DNA from: JANXQE01 sp035651635
Lineage (GTDB): Bacteria > Verrucomicrobiota > Verrucomicrobiia > Limisphaerales > UBA8199
Direction of reading: 5' to 3'
DNA length: 64,000 nucleotides
NCBI GenBank assembly: GCA_035651635.1
Contig: DASRFK010000072.1
Coordinates: 36,598 to 100,597 of the forward strand
The stretch's first letter is position 1. Every line of letters starts with the position of its first letter. The notes below the pieces were generated by a model. It saw only the letters and a list, made by a program, of their open reading frames with translations, ran no database searches and was not told the DNA's origin. Shown piece after piece: positions 1 to 8,416 of the stretch. The position numbers and the translations under genes are program-made.

Positions 1-1809
1 CCGCTGCAGGATTTGCCTTTGCTGGTGGTGCTGCACTCGCCGCTGGTCGGGTTGACCGCCCGCGAATTGGCGGAGATCCGCCTGGCGGCACCCAAAATCC
101 GCTTCTGGAACGCTCTCCTGCGCTGGCATTCCACCCCCCCCGCTCAACCGACAGAGCTCCAGCTTTCGCAGGAGCCCGGTGGCGAACCACGCGGCCACCC
201 GGAGACCCGCCGGAAGGTCGAACTATTTTTTGAGCGATACTCCTGCTGGCGGCACCTCGCCCGCCAGGCTTGCTTGTCTCAATGCCTCGAAGCGGTACTC
301 GCCGAAACGCATTATCATTCCTGGCTGTTGACGCAGCGCAACGGCGCGCAACGCTACGCCAACGTTCAACGCCTCCTGGCCATGGCCGAGGAATTCGATC
401 AGTTCCAGCGCCAGGGCTTGTTCCGCTTTCTCTCTCTGATTCAGGCCAGGCAATCGGGCGGTGCCGAGCCGGAGGTCCCGGCCGTTGCGGCTGAGAATGC
501 CGTTCGCCTGATGAGTATCCATCAGAGCAAAGGCCTCGAGTTTCCGGTCGTCGTCCTGGCCGATTTGGGCAAGCGCTTCAACCTCGCCGACCTCAATGCC
601 GAGATTATTTTGGATGAACAGTTCGGATTGTGCCCCCAGATCAAGCCCCCCCATACCGGCCAGCGCTATCCGAGCCTCGCCCATTGGCTGGGCCGCCGCA
701 GGCATCTCGAAGAACTGCTGGGCGAGGAGTTGCGTTTGCTCTATGTCGCCTTCACTCGCGCCCGTGACACCTTGATCCTCACCAGCTCGGTCACGCAGTC
801 CAGGTTTTCTAAAGTTTGGGCCACGCCGGCGGCGGGTCCCGATGTTGCCCTGCGCGCCCGGTGCTATGCGGATTGGCTTGGTTCGTGGTTTTCTCAAAAT
901 GTGCCTGCCACGGCTTTAAATACACGGAGCGGCGAGACGCAGTTGCTTTGTTGGTTCATTCACAACCAGTCGCGGTTATTGCAACAACCAGTCAAACCGG
1001 CCGACGCCGCTCAAAACGGGCCTGGCCCCGTGGACTTTGCCTCCGAATCATGGCGCCAAGTCGAGCGCCGCCTCTCCTGGCAATACCCGTTTGGCCCGGC
1101 CACCGAGCAGCCGACCAAGACCTCGGTTTCAGCCTTGCGCCAGCAGGCCACCCTCGAAATACAAGACGAGGCAAGCGCTCCGTTCTCACGGTTGGAGCAG
1201 TCTCCGTTTTCGCTCCGCCGGGCCGGTTCGATTGGCCTGAATGCCGCTGAGATTGGCAGCGCCCACCATCTGTTCCTGCAGCTTGTCTCGCTTGAGCAAA
1301 CCGAAAACGTGGCCGCCTTGCGCGCTGAGGCCGAGCGCCTGGTCTGTTCGACGCAGCTCACCCCAGACGAGGCGCGCGTGCTCGACTTCGATAGCCTGGC
1401 CCGGTTTTGGGCGTCAGCCCTCGGAAAACGCATTCGTGCGCAATCGAAGTCCGTTCAGCGCGAGCTCCCATTTACGGTCCGGTTTGCGCCGGCCGAGCTC
1501 GATCAGTTGTTGGCCCGGTCGACGCCGTGCGGGTTAGCTAACGAATTTGTCCTGGTTCAAGGTGTGGCCGACCTGGTCGTAATCAGACCGGATGAAATCT
1601 GGTTGGTCGACTTCAAAACCGATCAATTGCGCCCGAGCGAGCTCGCCGAACGGGTCGTGCTTTATAAACCGCAGATTGAACTCTACTCCTTGGCCTTGTC
1701 GCGTATCTACCTGCGTCCGGTTTCAGAATCCTGGCTCCATTTCCTTTACTTGCAAGAATCCGTCTGCCTTCAAACGTCGGCCGCTATGGCCCGAGCCCCC
1801 TCTCATTAA
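1..1809 (+). CDS. addA: AddA/RecB-type ATP-dependent helicase-nuclease, C-terminal part
   Basis: The reading frame is open from the first base, so only the C-terminal ~600 residues are present. It is the end of a UvrD-superfamily helicase fused to a RecB-family nuclease, which processes double-strand DNA ends for recombination. Visible helicase motifs are MSIHQSKGLEFPVVVLADLG (motif V region) and ELRLLYVAFTRARDTLIL (motif VI). Near the C-terminus, GVADLVV, then WLVDFKTDQ and the later YKPQIELYSLAL form the PD-(D/E)xK nuclease core with the GxxD...DxKT...QxxxY arrangement. The usual AddA length is over 1,000 residues, so the Walker A half lies upstream. It could equally be annotated as a RecB-like UvrD helicase; no AddB or RecC/RecD neighbour is visible here. 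Confidence 0.85.
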   Translation, partial: PLQDLPLLVVLHSPLVGLTARELAEIRLAAPKIRFWNALLRWHSTPPAQPTELQLSQEPGGEPRGHPETRRKVELFFERYSCWRHLARQACLSQCLEAVLAETHYHSWLLTQRNGAQRYANVQRLLAMAEEFDQFQRQGLFRFLSLIQARQSGGAEPEVPAVAAENAVRLMSIHQSKGLEFPVVVLADLGKRFNLADLNAEIILDEQFGLCPQIKPPHTGQRYPSLAHWLGRRRHLEELLGEELRLLYVAFTRARDTLILTSSVTQSRFSKVWATPAAGPDVALRARCYADWLGSWFSQNVPATALNTRSGETQLLCWFIHNQSRLLQQPVKPADAAQNGPGPVDFASESWRQVERRLSWQYPFGPATEQPTKTSVSALRQQATLEIQDEASAPFSRLEQSPFSLRRAGSIGLNAAEIGSAHHLFLQLVSLEQTENVAALRAEAERLVCSTQLTPDEARVLDFDSLARFWASALGKRIRAQSKSVQRELPFTVRFAPAELDQLLARSTPCGLANEFVLVQGVADLVVIRPDEIWLVDFKTDQLRPSELAERVVLYKPQIELYSLALSRIYLRPVSESWLHFLYLQESVCLQTSAAMARAPSH

Positions 1810-1821
1810 CCGCCGGCAGGA

Positions 1822-2529
1822 CTACTCTTTGTCCGATCTGGTCCTTCTTTCAACCGCGTTGAGCAGTTTTTCGTTTTCTTCCGATGGAAACAGACGATAG
1901 GCCTCGGCGTAATGCTCCTTTGCTTTTTCGAGATTGCCAGCTGCCAGGTAAGCTTTGGCCAGTCGTTCGTGAGCCTCGGGATACTGCGGGGTCTTCAAGA
2001 CCAGGTCCTCCCCGATGGCGATCGCTCCTTCGAAATTGCCTTGCCGAACCTTGCGGTCCACATCGTACCAATCCGACTGATGCGGAGCTAAGTTGCTCTC
2101 CACATTAGTCTGTAGACGCCGGTCCGTCAGAATGAACATGCCAATCGCACCCGATACGAAAACCGCCAAAAGAATTAGTGACCATTTGGTAATTTTACGC
2201 TGCAGGTCGGCCCAAGCCGAAATCTTGCGCAATTCAACCAGAATTTCATTGTTAATGATGCGCGCCTCGGTTGCATCGTTGGAAGTACCAGATGCCCTCT
2301 CTATCAACGGCGCGCCTTTTGACAATTCTGTCTGTGGTTCCGAAGCTTTTTGTGTTGCCGTGAGATCCGGCGATGGCTGCAGCATCAGCCCGGGAATCGG
2401 AGATTTTGACGCGGTCGCTCCAGCTGCGGCCGCCTTTCTGAGGCGCGCCTCCTGGTTGCTGCGCTCCGCCGGATCGACCGGGTAATCCGCGCTTGACGGT
2501 CGGGTAGATTTTTCGGTGTTCTTCGACAT
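1822..2529 (-). CDS. TPR-containing single-pass membrane protein
   Basis: A 235-residue protein. The N-terminal ~110 residues are polar and low in complexity, followed by a hydrophobic helix around residues 114-132 (SLILLAVFVSGAIGMFIL). The C-terminal part holds about two TPR units: GNFEGAIAIGEDLVLKTP, then YPEAHERLAKAYLAAGNLEK and AKEHYAEAYRLFP. TPR proteins act as protein-interaction scaffolds and no enzymatic function is implied. It converges on the helicase gene upstream, with 12 bp between stops. Membrane topology is inferred from hydrophobicity only. Confidence 0.7.
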   Translation of the reverse strand: MSKNTEKSTRPSSADYPVDPAERSNQEARLRKAAAAGATASKSPIPGLMLQPSPDLTATQKASEPQTELSKGAPLIERASGTSNDATEARIINNEILVELRKISAWADLQRKITKWSLILLAVFVSGAIGMFILTDRRLQTNVESNLAPHQSDWYDVDRKVRQGNFEGAIAIGEDLVLKTPQYPEAHERLAKAYLAAGNLEKAKEHYAEAYRLFPSEENEKLLNAVERRTRSDKE

Positions 2530-2684
2530 TTTCAGCAGTGTTCGTTGTGTCTGAGACCGATTTTATCGCGCCTCCCGGCCAATGGGAGTCTTTTCACCGC
2601 ACACCGTTCATTTAGCTATTGGGAAAACCGTAATGAAGGTTCAACGGATTTGACCCGCTGCTTCGCCGTGGGCAAAGTTCCCGC

Positions 2685-3923
2685 ATGAGCGATACCTTGC
2701 TGTCCCGCTTTCTGCGCTATGTGCAAATTGATACGCAATCCGATGAGACCAGCACCACGTTTCCGAGCACGCCGGGCCAACGCGTGCTCTTGGAAATGCT
2801 CAGGCGGGAATTGGTCGACTTGGGTGCTTCGGAAGTTCAGATGACCAGGCACGGCTACGTGCTGGCCAGCATTCCTGCCAATTCCCGACGGCGGAACGTC
2901 CCGACTGTTGCCTTCGTCTCACACGTCGACACTTCCCCCGACTGCTCGGGCAAAGGGGTCAAGCCAAGAGTCCATCGCCGGTACGACGGCAAACCGATCC
3001 GATTCCCGGACAACCCGCATCTCCTTCTGGATCCACTCGGCTCTCCGGAACTTGCCGCCGCCGTCGGGAAGGATCTGGTGACCGCCAGTGGCAACACCCT
3101 GCTAGGCTCGGATGACAAATCCGGAGTTGCCGTGCTCATGACCCTGGTCCAAACGCTCCTCAAGAAAAAGAAATTGACCCACGGCTTGGTACGTATCTGT
3201 TTCACGCCCGACGAAGAGATTGGGCGAGGGGTGGATAAAATCGACCTCAAAACCTTGGGCGCCGACGTGGCCTATACGCTGGACGGCGGCTCCCCCGGAG
3301 AAATCTCCTGGGAAACGTTTTCGGCCGACGCTGCTGAGGTGACCATCGACGGCATCACCACGCACCCGATGGAAGCACGAGCCAAAGGCATGGTCAACGC
3401 CGCCTATCTGGCCGGGAAACTGTTGGCCGCCTTGCCGCGCGAGCGCTGCGCTCCCGAAACCACCGGCGGTCGCGAAGGTTTTATCCACCCGACCCGGGTC
3501 GAGGGCCGGGTTGAGAGGGCGGTCGTGAAATTCATTCTGCGCGACTTTGAATTGGCTGGCTTAGCCGAAAAGCGCACCATCCTCCAACGGGTGTGCGCAG
3601 GATTGCAGGCCGCCGAACCGCGCGCGCGCATTCGATGCAAGTTCCGCAAGCAATACCGCAACATGGCCTATTGGTTGCGCAAAGACATGCGGCCGGTGGA
3701 ACTCGCCCGGCGCGCGTTCGCCGCTGTAGGACTCAAACCGTACGACTCCGCCGTGCGCGGCGGCACCGATGGTTCGCGACTGACCGAAATGGGCTTGCCC
3801 ACGCCGAACCTGTTTTGCGGCGAACACAATGCCCACGGCCCGCTCGAATGGGTTGCCGTGCAGGACATGGAATTGGCGGTGACCGCTTGCGCCAAATTGA
3901 CCCAGTTGTGGGGACAACCATGA
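2685..3923 (+). CDS. pepT: Peptidase T (tripeptide aminopeptidase, M20B family)
   Basis: A 412-residue cytoplasmic metallopeptidase, close to the ~408 residues usual for PepT, which removes the N-terminal residue from tripeptides. The di-zinc site is readable: FVSHVDTSPDCSG (first His and Asp), GSDDKSGVA (bridging Asp), FTPDEEIGRGVDKID (catalytic Glu pair), the LDGGSPGEISWETF segment, and a C-terminal CGEHNAHGPLEW His. The ATG start at 2685 gives the typical short N-terminus (MSDTLLSRFLRYVQIDTQSD). It stands alone, with no operon partner on the same strand. Full-length with all metal ligands present. Confidence 0.95.
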   Translation: MSDTLLSRFLRYVQIDTQSDETSTTFPSTPGQRVLLEMLRRELVDLGASEVQMTRHGYVLASIPANSRRRNVPTVAFVSHVDTSPDCSGKGVKPRVHRRYDGKPIRFPDNPHLLLDPLGSPELAAAVGKDLVTASGNTLLGSDDKSGVAVLMTLVQTLLKKKKLTHGLVRICFTPDEEIGRGVDKIDLKTLGADVAYTLDGGSPGEISWETFSADAAEVTIDGITTHPMEARAKGMVNAAYLAGKLLAALPRERCAPETTGGREGFIHPTRVEGRVERAVVKFILRDFELAGLAEKRTILQRVCAGLQAAEPRARIRCKFRKQYRNMAYWLRKDMRPVELARRAFAAVGLKPYDSAVRGGTDGSRLTEMGLPTPNLFCGEHNAHGPLEWVAVQDMELAVTACAKLTQLWGQP

Positions 3924-3970
3924 CCAAAGTAGGACTGGCTGGTCTGCCGTGTGTTCATGCTCTAAGAGGG

Positions 3971-4085
3971 TGGTTTAAAACATCGGCTTGGGCGGGGGCA
4001 CCTGGGTTTGGAGTCCCGCCTTCAGGCGGTTTGGCGCCGGGCCACCTGAAGGCGGGACTCCAAACCGAATTTTACAACATGGTCT
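3971..4085. repeat. Palindromic dispersed element, copy 1
   Basis: The core is a near-perfect inverted repeat at 4005-4066 with arms beginning GGTTTGGAGTCCCGCCTTCA and a central GGCGCCGGGC region. Similarity to copy 2 (about 34247-34360, opposite orientation) extends beyond the hairpin into flanking TTTAAAACA and AATTTTAC segments, so the unit is about 110 bp. It lies between the convergent pepT and a membrane-protein gene. It looks like a REP or MITE-type element and could also terminate both transcripts. No transposase is present in the window. Confidence 0.8.
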
Positions 4086-4109
4086 AACTATATTAGTACA
4101 TCTGTCGGC

Positions 4110-4946
4110 TCATACGCCGGCGGCCGGTGTGCCGGTCTGTTCGCCTTGCTCCTGCCCGTGCCCATTTCCTTGAGCGCCTTCAAGTCGTACTAATGCGGGT
4201 CGCAGCAATCGTCCTTGGAAAGTGTAACCTGTGGCCACTGTTTCGGCGATCTTGGCTCCCTCAGCAGGAGGCGGCTGCCCCTCCAATAGTTGATGCCGCT
4301 GCGCGTCGAATTGTTCCGAGGCCCCCGCGGCGAAGGGCGTTAGCCCGATGCGCCGGGCCGCATCCCGGCAGGCGTACTGGAACTGGTCCATTTGCGCGAT
4401 TAAATTAGGCTGACCGGATCGAACCGCCGCCACGTAGAGCGCGTAAACGTGATCCAGCATTCTCACCATGACATGAACCCAGTCTGCTTCAGACCGCCTT
4501 AATTTGTCCGCCTCCAGTCGCAAATTCGCTTTCTCGCTGTCGTTGGCTTTCTGCAGGAACTCTGTGAACGCCTTGGCTTCGACACTCATCCGCTCCGCGA
4601 TGGCCTTGGAAGTTCCCGCCACCCGGTCAGCCACTTCCTGGACCCCTTGCCATCGGGCAGTTGCCGCCGTGATCTGTTCGGCGATGGTCTCCATCTTCCT
4701 GATTTGGCCCACTACGTCTACCAGGCGTTCGGCCTCCACCAGGCGGCCCAGTAGCCGGTACTCCAATAAAAACGGCAAGATGGCCAACACAGCTCCCCCG
4801 GCAACGCTTCCGACGATTAGGGCCTCCTGCCACAAGCTCAAGGGCAAAGCGCTTCGGGCGTAAATCAACCCCGCGCCTCCGACCATCAGGAGGTCACCCA
4901 AAAAAAAGGGCCATTTCGACAGCTTGGGGGACAACGATTCGCGCAT
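4110..4946 (-). CDS. Membrane protein with coiled-coil, unknown function
   Basis: A 278-residue protein not assigned to a family. Two adjacent hydrophobic helices lie at about residues 15-34 (FLGDLLMVGGAGLIYARS) and 42-63 (ALIVGSVAGGAVLAILPFLL). A long helical, charge-rich segment (about 70-165) follows and is likely coiled coil (VEAERLVDVVGQIRKMETIAE and onward). The C-terminus is Pro/Gly/Gln-rich. The architecture resembles membrane-anchored coiled-coil proteins with a cytoplasmic helical domain, but no catalytic motif is seen. It is a single gene, divergent from the prepilin cluster. Confidence 0.6.
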   Translation of the reverse strand: MRESLSPKLSKWPFFLGDLLMVGGAGLIYARSALPLSLWQEALIVGSVAGGAVLAILPFLLEYRLLGRLVEAERLVDVVGQIRKMETIAEQITAATARWQGVQEVADRVAGTSKAIAERMSVEAKAFTEFLQKANDSEKANLRLEADKLRRSEADWVHVMVRMLDHVYALYVAAVRSGQPNLIAQMDQFQYACRDAARRIGLTPFAAGASEQFDAQRHQLLEGQPPPAEGAKIAETVATGYTFQGRLLRPALVRLEGAQGNGHGQEQGEQTGTPAAGV

Positions 4947-5281
4947 CCCAAACAGGTTAGGGACAAGGCACTCGGTAGGGCAAGTCTCTCGATGCCCGCC
5001 GCCAGGGAGCCCCCCTCCGCAATCCTACGGGCGCAGGCGTCCGTTTTTCAGCTGTCCCGAATTGCGACATCATGTCTAACCTCCTGTCACTCCGTTTCCT
5101 TTTGGCCCGTAAAAACCCCTGCAACCGGAGCATTTACCCCCTTGGCAAGCCACTTGCTCTCTGAATCACGACGGAACCAAACGCGCGGAAGTGACAGTGT
5201 TGTTGTTAGTATGGCTTGAATGAAGACCGGGTTGTACAGCGATTGGCTCTTGGCACCACCAGGGAACTCCTCTAAACGGCT
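4947..5281. other. Intergenic region upstream of prepilin cluster
   Basis: A 335-bp spacer between two divergent genes, which must contain promoters for both. I see no convincing sigma-70 pair, no conserved RNA structure and no ORF with coding character. A TTGGC...TTGGCAC stretch near 5247-5260 was considered as a sigma-54 site but its spacing is wrong. Confidence 0.4.
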
Positions 5282-5749
5282 ATGAGAATACGTCTTTCCA
5301 AAAAACTCACCCGTGGCATGACTCTGGTCGAGGTGGTGATCGCCACTGGTATCATTGCGATTACCGGCGCCGGCGTCATCGGTTCCATCGATTACGGCCT
5401 GTGCATCATGCGCATCGCCCGCGAAAATCAGCGCGCCACCCAAGTCTTGTTGGAGAAGCTTGAGGCCATCCGTCTTTATAACTGGTCGCAGGTGACCAAT
5501 TCGGGTTTCGTTCCTACGTCTTTCACCGCCCCTTATGACCCCACCGCGTCCAGCGGTTCCCAGGGCACTACCTATTACGGGTCGATGTCGGTTAGCCTCC
5601 CGGCATTCACTGGCACGACACCGAACTATGCGGCCAGCATCCGCCAGTTCAATGTGAGCGTCACTTGGACCAATCTCGGCGGCTTGACTCACACCCGTTC
5701 GCTGAGCACCTACGTGGCCCAGAACGGGGTCCAGAATTATGTTTATTAA
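5282..5749 (+). CDS. Prepilin-type N-terminal cleavage/methylation protein (PilV/GspI-like)
   Basis: A 155-residue minor pilin or pseudopilin. The N-terminus shows a basic leader ending in Gly followed by the hydrophobic stretch TRGMTLVEVVIATGIIAITG. Cleavage by the prepilin peptidase would fall between Gly and Met, with the conserved Glu at +5. The rest is a Ser/Thr/Tyr-rich globular domain. It overlaps the next gene by 11 bp, and the three following genes form one operon. Family rule: such proteins are assembled by type IV pilus or type II secretion machineries. The core machinery is not in this window, so pilus versus secretion cannot be decided. Confidence 0.85.
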   Translation: MRIRLSKKLTRGMTLVEVVIATGIIAITGAGVIGSIDYGLCIMRIARENQRATQVLLEKLEAIRLYNWSQVTNSGFVPTSFTAPYDPTASSGSQGTTYYGSMSVSLPAFTGTTPNYAASIRQFNVSVTWTNLGGLTHTRSLSTYVAQNGVQNYVY

Positions 5750-6302
5750 TCCGGCGGCCGCAAACAAACGCGGCATGACTTTGGTTGAGTTGATGGTCGC
5801 CACCGGCATCTTTTCCATCAGCGGTATTGCCCTGGCAACCATTTTTCTGTTTTGCATCCGCAGCTTCGCCGCCATGACCAATTACGCCACGCTCGACAAA
5901 TGCAACCGCCACGCCATGGACATCGTTACCGCGGAAATCCGCCAGGCGCAAAAAGTTCTGAGTTTCTCCAGCAATTCCACCAGCACCAGCTTGACCATCC
6001 TCAATGGCGCCGGCGCTAACGTCACCTATGCGTTCGATAGCACCAGGCAGCAATTCACCCGAAACGATGGCAACACGACCGTATTGCTGACCAACTGCAA
6101 CCTGGTGGCTTTTGGGTTGTATGTACGGCCCCCCGCCAGCAATTCCTTCGATATGTATCCGCTCAATACCGGCGTGAATTGGCAGCAACAGGTCAAGACC
6201 ATCCAGTTGACCTGGAAAACCTCCATGAACATTTGCCCCACCGCCCAGATCAACAGCGAAGACGTCCAGACCGCTTGTATTGTCATTCGCAAACAACAAT
6301 AA
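5739..6302 (+). CDS. Prepilin-type protein (PilW/GspJ-like)
   Basis: A 187-residue second minor pilin or pseudopilin with the processing motif RGMTLVELMVATGIFSISG (Gly/Met cleavage site, Glu at +5) followed by a long hydrophobic helix. The body segment with ATLDKCNRHAMDIVTAEIRQ is typical of PilW/GspJ-type minor subunits. It overlaps the preceding prepilin gene by 11 bp, consistent with translational coupling. A PilX-like gene follows 29 bp later, giving the classic PilV-PilW-PilX order of minor pilin operons. Confidence 0.85.
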   Translation: MFINPAAANKRGMTLVELMVATGIFSISGIALATIFLFCIRSFAAMTNYATLDKCNRHAMDIVTAEIRQAQKVLSFSSNSTSTSLTILNGAGANVTYAFDSTRQQFTRNDGNTTVLLTNCNLVAFGLYVRPPASNSFDMYPLNTGVNWQQQVKTIQLTWKTSMNICPTAQINSEDVQTACIVIRKQQ

Positions 6303-6331
6303 CGGTTTTAAACGCCAAAACGGGTCTAATT

Positions 6332-8182
6332 ATGAAAACAAAAATCACCAGGCGCTTGAAACAGGCCGCCAGCGCCTTGCTGGTCGCCCTGGTCATCTGT
6401 TCGATTTTCAGTCTGTTCGTCGTTTACTATTTATCGCTCATCGAACAGCAAAACTATCTCAACTCCCGCTCCCAAACCTGGAATATGGCCATTGCCATCA
6501 CCGAAGCTGGGGTCGAGGAGGGTCTCGAACACCTTAACGACAACGGCGCCAACCTGGGCGTGGCGCCCTGGACCTTCCTGGGCGGCAACACATATTACCG
6601 CAGCAATTCCCTGCCGGATGGCAACAGTTACACTGTCTTCATCACCAATACCCTGCCCACGCCCATCATTGTGGCCAGGGCTTTTGTCTCTTCCAGCAGC
6701 TTCATCAGTCTGGCTCAAAATGTTTCGGCGGGCTTTTTTGCCGCTGCGGGCATGAATACCGGGCCCGCCACGGTCACCCGCGCCGTCCAGGTTAATTGTT
6801 CCAAGACCAGCATGTTTCGCGTGCCCCTGGTCGCCAGAAAGACCATCAATTTAAACGGAAATAATATTGCCACCGACAGCTACAACTCCTGCGATCCAAC
6901 CAAGAGCGTCAATGGCCAGTACGCGCCCGGTTTTTATTCCGGCGATCTCGGCGACATCGCCAGCAATCTCGGGCTGGTCGACTCGATCAGCGGCGGAAAT
7001 GCCAACATCTACGGACATGCCCATACCGGAACGAATACTTCCGGCCAGGCCACCGTCACCCTCGGCCCCAATGGCGCCGTCGGCGAGCACTCCTGGCAGA
7101 GCGGCCATCAGGGAATCGAACCCGGTTGGGTGCTCGAAGACGCCAATTTCACTTTTCCCGACACCACTTTTCCCAGCACCAGCGGTTATATGACCGCCAC
7201 CGGGGGCGTGCTGGTGGTCACTTCCAACGCGATTACTTCCTGGTCCACCAATACGGCATTCATTCCCAATCCCTTGCCCTATGGTGGCTTGATCACCAAC
7301 AATACTCCCGTCACCGTCGGTTCCTGGCTCGCGGTGCCCATCCCCGCCCCCGCCGGCACCACAACCAATTCGAACCAGGCAACCGTCAGTTCCTGGGCCC
7401 AGGTCCCGATCCCGACTCCTTCCGGCACGATCACGAACACCAGCTCGACCACCACGAGCAGTTATCCTTCGCCGGGCATCTATATCGGTGGCGTAGTGAC
7501 CAACATGCACGGCCATAACATTGACAGTTATACCTACAATCTTATCAGCGGCTTTAGCTACCCCACTTACACGTATACGTACCCAACATATACTTATACT
7601 TACAGTCTATATTCCACCAATGTCATTTATCGCACCAATAGTTACGATCACATACTGTGGGGCACCGCCGATCTTAGCCAGACTAACTGTTATGTTGCCA
7701 ATTCCCTCTCGGGCAACACCGTCGTAGTCGGCAATAACGTGGTGCTCGCCCTCCCCAATGGCCTGAGCATGAGCGGCGGAGACAGCTTTACTATCATGCC
7801 TTCCCAAAATGTGCCGTCCATGTCCTCCCTGGCGCCCCCCGGCGCCGGGGTGCAGGTCTATTCCGGCGGCACCTCCTGCTCCATTGGCGGAAACGGGGTC
7901 ATTAATCAGCCCGGCTACCCGGGTTCGTTCATCCTGTATTGCGCTCCGACGGTGACGTCCTTTTCGCTCAGCGGCAACGGGGGCTTCACCGGCATTCTGG
8001 TTGCGCCCAGCGTCGACCTGTCCCTGAACGGCGGTGGTAACAATGTTACCGATTTTATTGGTTGCGCCATGGTTAATTCGGCGACTTTGAACGGCCATTT
8101 CCACTTTCATTTCGACGAATGTCTTTTGAATTATAAGAACAATCCTCGTTATCTCATTACCTCCTGGAACGAGATTCCGTAG
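6332..8182 (+). CDS. Large PilX-like membrane-anchored surface protein
   Basis: A 616-residue protein starting at ATG 6332 (MKTKITRRLKQAASALLVAL). This start places the hydrophobic helix (ALLVALVICSIFSLFVVYYL) at residues 15-35, whereas upstream codons in the same frame overlap the prepilin gene. The segment after the helix, with QNYLNSRSQTWNMAIAITEAG, resembles PilX/PilA-associated assembly proteins. The remainder is a beta-rich, Ser/Thr/Gly/Asn-rich exported domain. Around residues 400-430 an unusual Tyr-rich tract repeats YTYTYP units. It completes a PilV/PilW/PilX-like trio and is followed by a strong terminator. Much larger than a typical PilX (about 200 residues). Confidence 0.75.
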   Translation: MKTKITRRLKQAASALLVALVICSIFSLFVVYYLSLIEQQNYLNSRSQTWNMAIAITEAGVEEGLEHLNDNGANLGVAPWTFLGGNTYYRSNSLPDGNSYTVFITNTLPTPIIVARAFVSSSSFISLAQNVSAGFFAAAGMNTGPATVTRAVQVNCSKTSMFRVPLVARKTINLNGNNIATDSYNSCDPTKSVNGQYAPGFYSGDLGDIASNLGLVDSISGGNANIYGHAHTGTNTSGQATVTLGPNGAVGEHSWQSGHQGIEPGWVLEDANFTFPDTTFPSTSGYMTATGGVLVVTSNAITSWSTNTAFIPNPLPYGGLITNNTPVTVGSWLAVPIPAPAGTTTNSNQATVSSWAQVPIPTPSGTITNTSSTTTSSYPSPGIYIGGVVTNMHGHNIDSYTYNLISGFSYPTYTYTYPTYTYTYSLYSTNVIYRTNSYDHILWGTADLSQTNCYVANSLSGNTVVVGNNVVLALPNGLSMSGGDSFTIMPSQNVPSMSSLAPPGAGVQVYSGGTSCSIGGNGVINQPGYPGSFILYCAPTVTSFSLSGNGGFTGILVAPSVDLSLNGGGNNVTDFIGCAMVNSATLNGHFHFHFDECLLNYKNNPRYLITSWNEIP

Positions 8183-8227
8183 CGAATTTTAGGCGGGTTT
8201 GCTGGTCCTTCATAGATTACCGCCTAA

Positions 8228-8264
8228 GGGGCGTTCCTCCGCTGGAACGCCCCATTTACTTTTT
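8228..8264 (+). terminator. Rho-independent terminator of the prepilin operon
   Basis: A perfect 10-bp stem, GGGGCGTTCC (8228-8237) pairing with GGAACGCCCC (8244-8253), has a 6-nt loop and is followed by ATTTACTTTTTAA. It lies 45 bp after the PilX-like stop codon. Confidence 0.85.
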
Positions 8265-8416
8265 AAGTAAGGAGTTAGTTGGTTAGTGACTTACTTTCGA
8301 ATGTCTATAAAGCGTTCCTTATCGTCTCGTACTTGGCAAGCCCTGTGCTCTCTTATTCCGTAGAAATACGGGACCGGCAACAGAATAGACTGAGCGATTC
8401 GAACCAAAGGGGAAAC

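Noticed and set aside
5240..5265. Sigma-54 promoter before the prepilin genes
   Set aside because: TTGGC and TTGGCAC are present but the GG to GC distance is about 6 nt, not the required 10.
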